From Roseofilum acuticapitatum BLCC-M154 (lineage in GTDB: Bacteria; Cyanobacteriota; Cyanobacteriia; Cyanobacteriales; Desertifilaceae), in contig NZ_JAQOSP010000006.1 of NCBI RefSeq assembly GCF_030068475.1, positions 186,001 to 250,000 on the forward strand: a stretch of 64,000 nt of DNA, in the 5' to 3' direction. Shown one piece after another: positions 62,174-64,000 of this stretch (the first letter of the stretch is position 1; every line of letters starts with the position of its first letter). Under the pieces are notes generated by a model that searched no databases, had not been told where the DNA came from, and saw only the letters and a program-made list of their open reading frames with translations. The position numbers and the translations under genes are program-made.

Positions 62174-64000
62174 TCAAGCCGAATTTTCCACCTTTTGGAA
62201 AAAATCTTCTAACAAAACCCTAATTTCTTCGATTGCAAACTCATCTAATAGCTGAGACGCATAACTCACAAAAGAATCATAATCTTCATCAAGTTGACCT
62301 AAGCGCTTCACCTCATTTTCCATATCCTCAATATCACCGATTCTTGCCGATCGATAGAGATTTTCTAGCTCTGCTTTTGGAGGAAACTGCATCGGTAATA
62401 CATGACTATTTGTTGATTGATCCAGGGGATAATCCAGATGATCTAAATCCCGATCATCTGCATAGATCCAAGTAAGATCCAAATGTTTTTTCAAACTAGC
62501 TAGTAAGACCTCTGTATCAATCGGTTTCGGAATAAACTCATTGCAATCAATTTGCAGTCTATATTCCGAATCTAAACCCGAAATACTAGCACTAGAGATA
62601 ATAATCGGAACTTGTTTTAAATGCTCTAAATGTCGGATAACCTGAGTCAACTCTAAGCCATCCATCACCGGCATAAAAATATCAGTAATAATTAAATCTG
62701 GGGTCACTTTTTCCGCTTCCTTAAGTCCTTCCTTACCATCCGTTGCTTCAATCACCCGAAATCCTAGAGAATTGAGTAAATTAACGATTAAAGACCGATG
62801 TTCCCAACGGTCATCAATCACTAAAATGGTCTGTTTTTCTCCTAAATACCCAGTAATGCTATTTTCTGAAACAGGCAAGGGTGAAGATAGTCCTTCTTCA
62901 GCTAATAAGCACTGAATTTCAAAAAAGAAGCAACTCCCTTGGTTAGGAATACTAGAAACCTTGAGATTACCCCCCATTAGTTGCACAATATTTTGACTAA
63001 TCGCTAATCCTAAACCTGTACCTTCAGACATCCGAGCTTTTTCCCCAACTTGCTCAAAGGGAGAAAAGATTTTCTCTAGCTGTTCTGGAGTGATTCCAAT
63101 CCCTGTATCTTTCACATCAAAACGAATTTTAGCATAGGTTTGATCGGATCTAGATATCCAATCCAAAAAATCAACCTTAAAAGTAATTTCTCCAGTATCT
63201 GTAAACTTAATTGCATTACCAATCAAATTGATTAAAACTTGTCGTAAGCGTTTTTGATCCACAATAATCGTTTTCGGTAACCGAGGATCGTAAATACTTC
63301 TAAAGCCTAATCCTTTTTGATGAGCTTTTATTTTACAAATTGAACTTACTCCATCCAAAAAATAACTCAAATCTAAAGGTTCTTCATACAACTCTACTTT
63401 TCTCGATTCAATTTTTGCCATATCGAGAATATCATTAATCAAAGTCAGTAAATGGGAACCACATTCATGAATGACTTCTACCCCTTTGCGGTCTTCGCCT
63501 TCTAAAGTTTTGGAGCGTTTTAGGATTTGAGTATAGCCTAAAATTCCATTCAAAGGAGTACGAAGTTCATGACTCATACTTGACAAAAACTCCGTTTTAG
63601 CTTGGTTGGCACTATCGGCCGCTTGTTTAGCTTTTTGCAGAGCCAGTTCAATTTCTTTGCGGTCAGTAATATTTTGTAAAGTACCTTTCAACTTAATTCT
63701 TTCATCTTCAACTGCCAAGGGTTGACCAATTAAACGAACCCAAATTAAATCCCGCGAATGACGCATTAAAGGGAGTTCTAAATCAAATTCAGTTAAGTTA
63801 TTTGTCGCCTCATTCATTGCTGCTTGTAAGTGTTCTCTATACTCCCCCTCAAAGAAGGATAACATCCCTTCCAAAGTCGGTACATAATCGGCTTCAACTT
63901 CATGGATATGATACACTTCTTGAGTCCAAACTAACTCTTGAGTCTGAGGATCGAATTCCCATCCTCCTAACTGGCCAATTTTTTGGGTTTCATTAAGCAG
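62174..64000 (-). CDS. Hybrid sensor histidine kinase (5' end off the window)
   Basis: At least 609 residues. The frame is open to the right edge, and an internal GTG at 63916 is not the true start, because upstream residues (QKIGQLGGWEFDPQTQELVW) belong to the same PAS domain. Order: PAS, short coil, HisKA with the phosphoacceptor in SMSHELRTPLNGILGYTQIL, HATPase (LIGNAIKFTDTGEI, GTGLGLAISQNIVQLMGG), then a receiver with the acceptor Asp in LIITDIFMPVMDG. A helical C-terminal tail follows. Signal and output are unknown. It converges on tadA with repeat B between. Confidence 0.9.
   Translation of the reverse strand: MLNETQKIGQLGGWEFDPQTQELVWTQEVYHIHEVEADYVPTLEGMLSFFEGEYREHLQAAMNEATNNLTEFDLELPLMRHSRDLIWVRLIGQPLAVEDERIKLKGTLQNITDRKEIELALQKAKQAADSANQAKTEFLSSMSHELRTPLNGILGYTQILKRSKTLEGEDRKGVEVIHECGSHLLTLINDILDMAKIESRKVELYEEPLDLSYFLDGVSSICKIKAHQKGLGFRSIYDPRLPKTIIVDQKRLRQVLINLIGNAIKFTDTGEITFKVDFLDWISRSDQTYAKIRFDVKDTGIGITPEQLEKIFSPFEQVGEKARMSEGTGLGLAISQNIVQLMGGNLKVSSIPNQGSCFFFEIQCLLAEEGLSSPLPVSENSITGYLGEKQTILVIDDRWEHRSLIVNLLNSLGFRVIEATDGKEGLKEAEKVTPDLIITDIFMPVMDGLELTQVIRHLEHLKQVPIIISSASISGLDSEYRLQIDCNEFIPKPIDTEVLLASLKKHLDLTWIYADDRDLDHLDYPLDQSTNSHVLPMQFPPKAELENLYRSARIGDIEDMENEVKRLGQLDEDYDSFVSYASQLLDEFAIEEIRVLLEDFFQKVENSA

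Overview
The window looks like a chromosomal segment from a filamentous, Oscillatoriales-like cyanobacterium. The evidence is the very frequent GCGATCGC (HIP1) octamer, typical cyanobacterial proteins (PxcA-type proton-extrusion protein, Cph1-like phytochrome, DASH cryptochrome, an NblB-like HEAT protein) and abundant heptanucleotide tandem repeats between genes. No species can be named from sequence alone. No rRNA, tRNA, CRISPR array or intact insertion sequence was found.

Region 1 (1-19.8 kb) is a large surface-glycan locus. On the plus strand lie nine GT4-type and two GT2-type glycosyltransferases, two FkbM methyltransferases, a class I methyltransferase and a Wzy/WaaL-like membrane polymerase or ligase, mostly in short translationally coupled runs. 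A minus-strand group (FkbM, class I methyltransferase, GT61) faces them. No flippase, ABC exporter or chain-length regulator is visible, so these probably lie off the left edge. A 140-bp fragment with terminal inverted repeats at 4.2 kb looks like an insertion-sequence remnant.

Region 2 (19.9-39.2 kb) is mostly housekeeping: a divergent CoaBC-like flavoprotein, hemB, a CBS-pair protein, a HEAT protein, polA, a ferrochelatase-family enzyme with a strongly histidine-rich tail, a Kir-type K+ channel, pxcA, an AddB-like P-loop protein, an oxidoreductase and a bioB-bioY-lspA run. Between these genes are decayed pieces of Rpn/DUF4351-type nucleases and several families of palindromic and tandem repeats.

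Region 3 (39.2-48.3 kb) is accessory. It holds a PIN-domain toxin with its putative antitoxin, a second antitoxin copy fused to a deleted toxin remnant, and a stand-alone bimodular NRPS (A-MT-T-C-A-T-TE). The second adenylation domain carries a textbook threonine code. A small membrane protein gene upstream of the NRPS is interrupted by an in-frame TGA.

Region 4 (48.3-64 kb) is core again: a copper-type P-ATPase, an FHA protein, tmk, a Cph1-type phytochrome kinase, galT, a DUF4926/DUF6883 pair, aroC, an MBL-fold hydrolase, DASH cryptochrome, glutaredoxin, tadA and a hybrid histidine kinase cut by the right edge. Two copies of a MITE-like element of about 143 bp bracket the cryptochrome-grx-tadA block. 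The most unusual material is the orphan NRPS, the duplicated and partly deleted toxin-antitoxin locus, the His-tailed chelatase and the repeat families.
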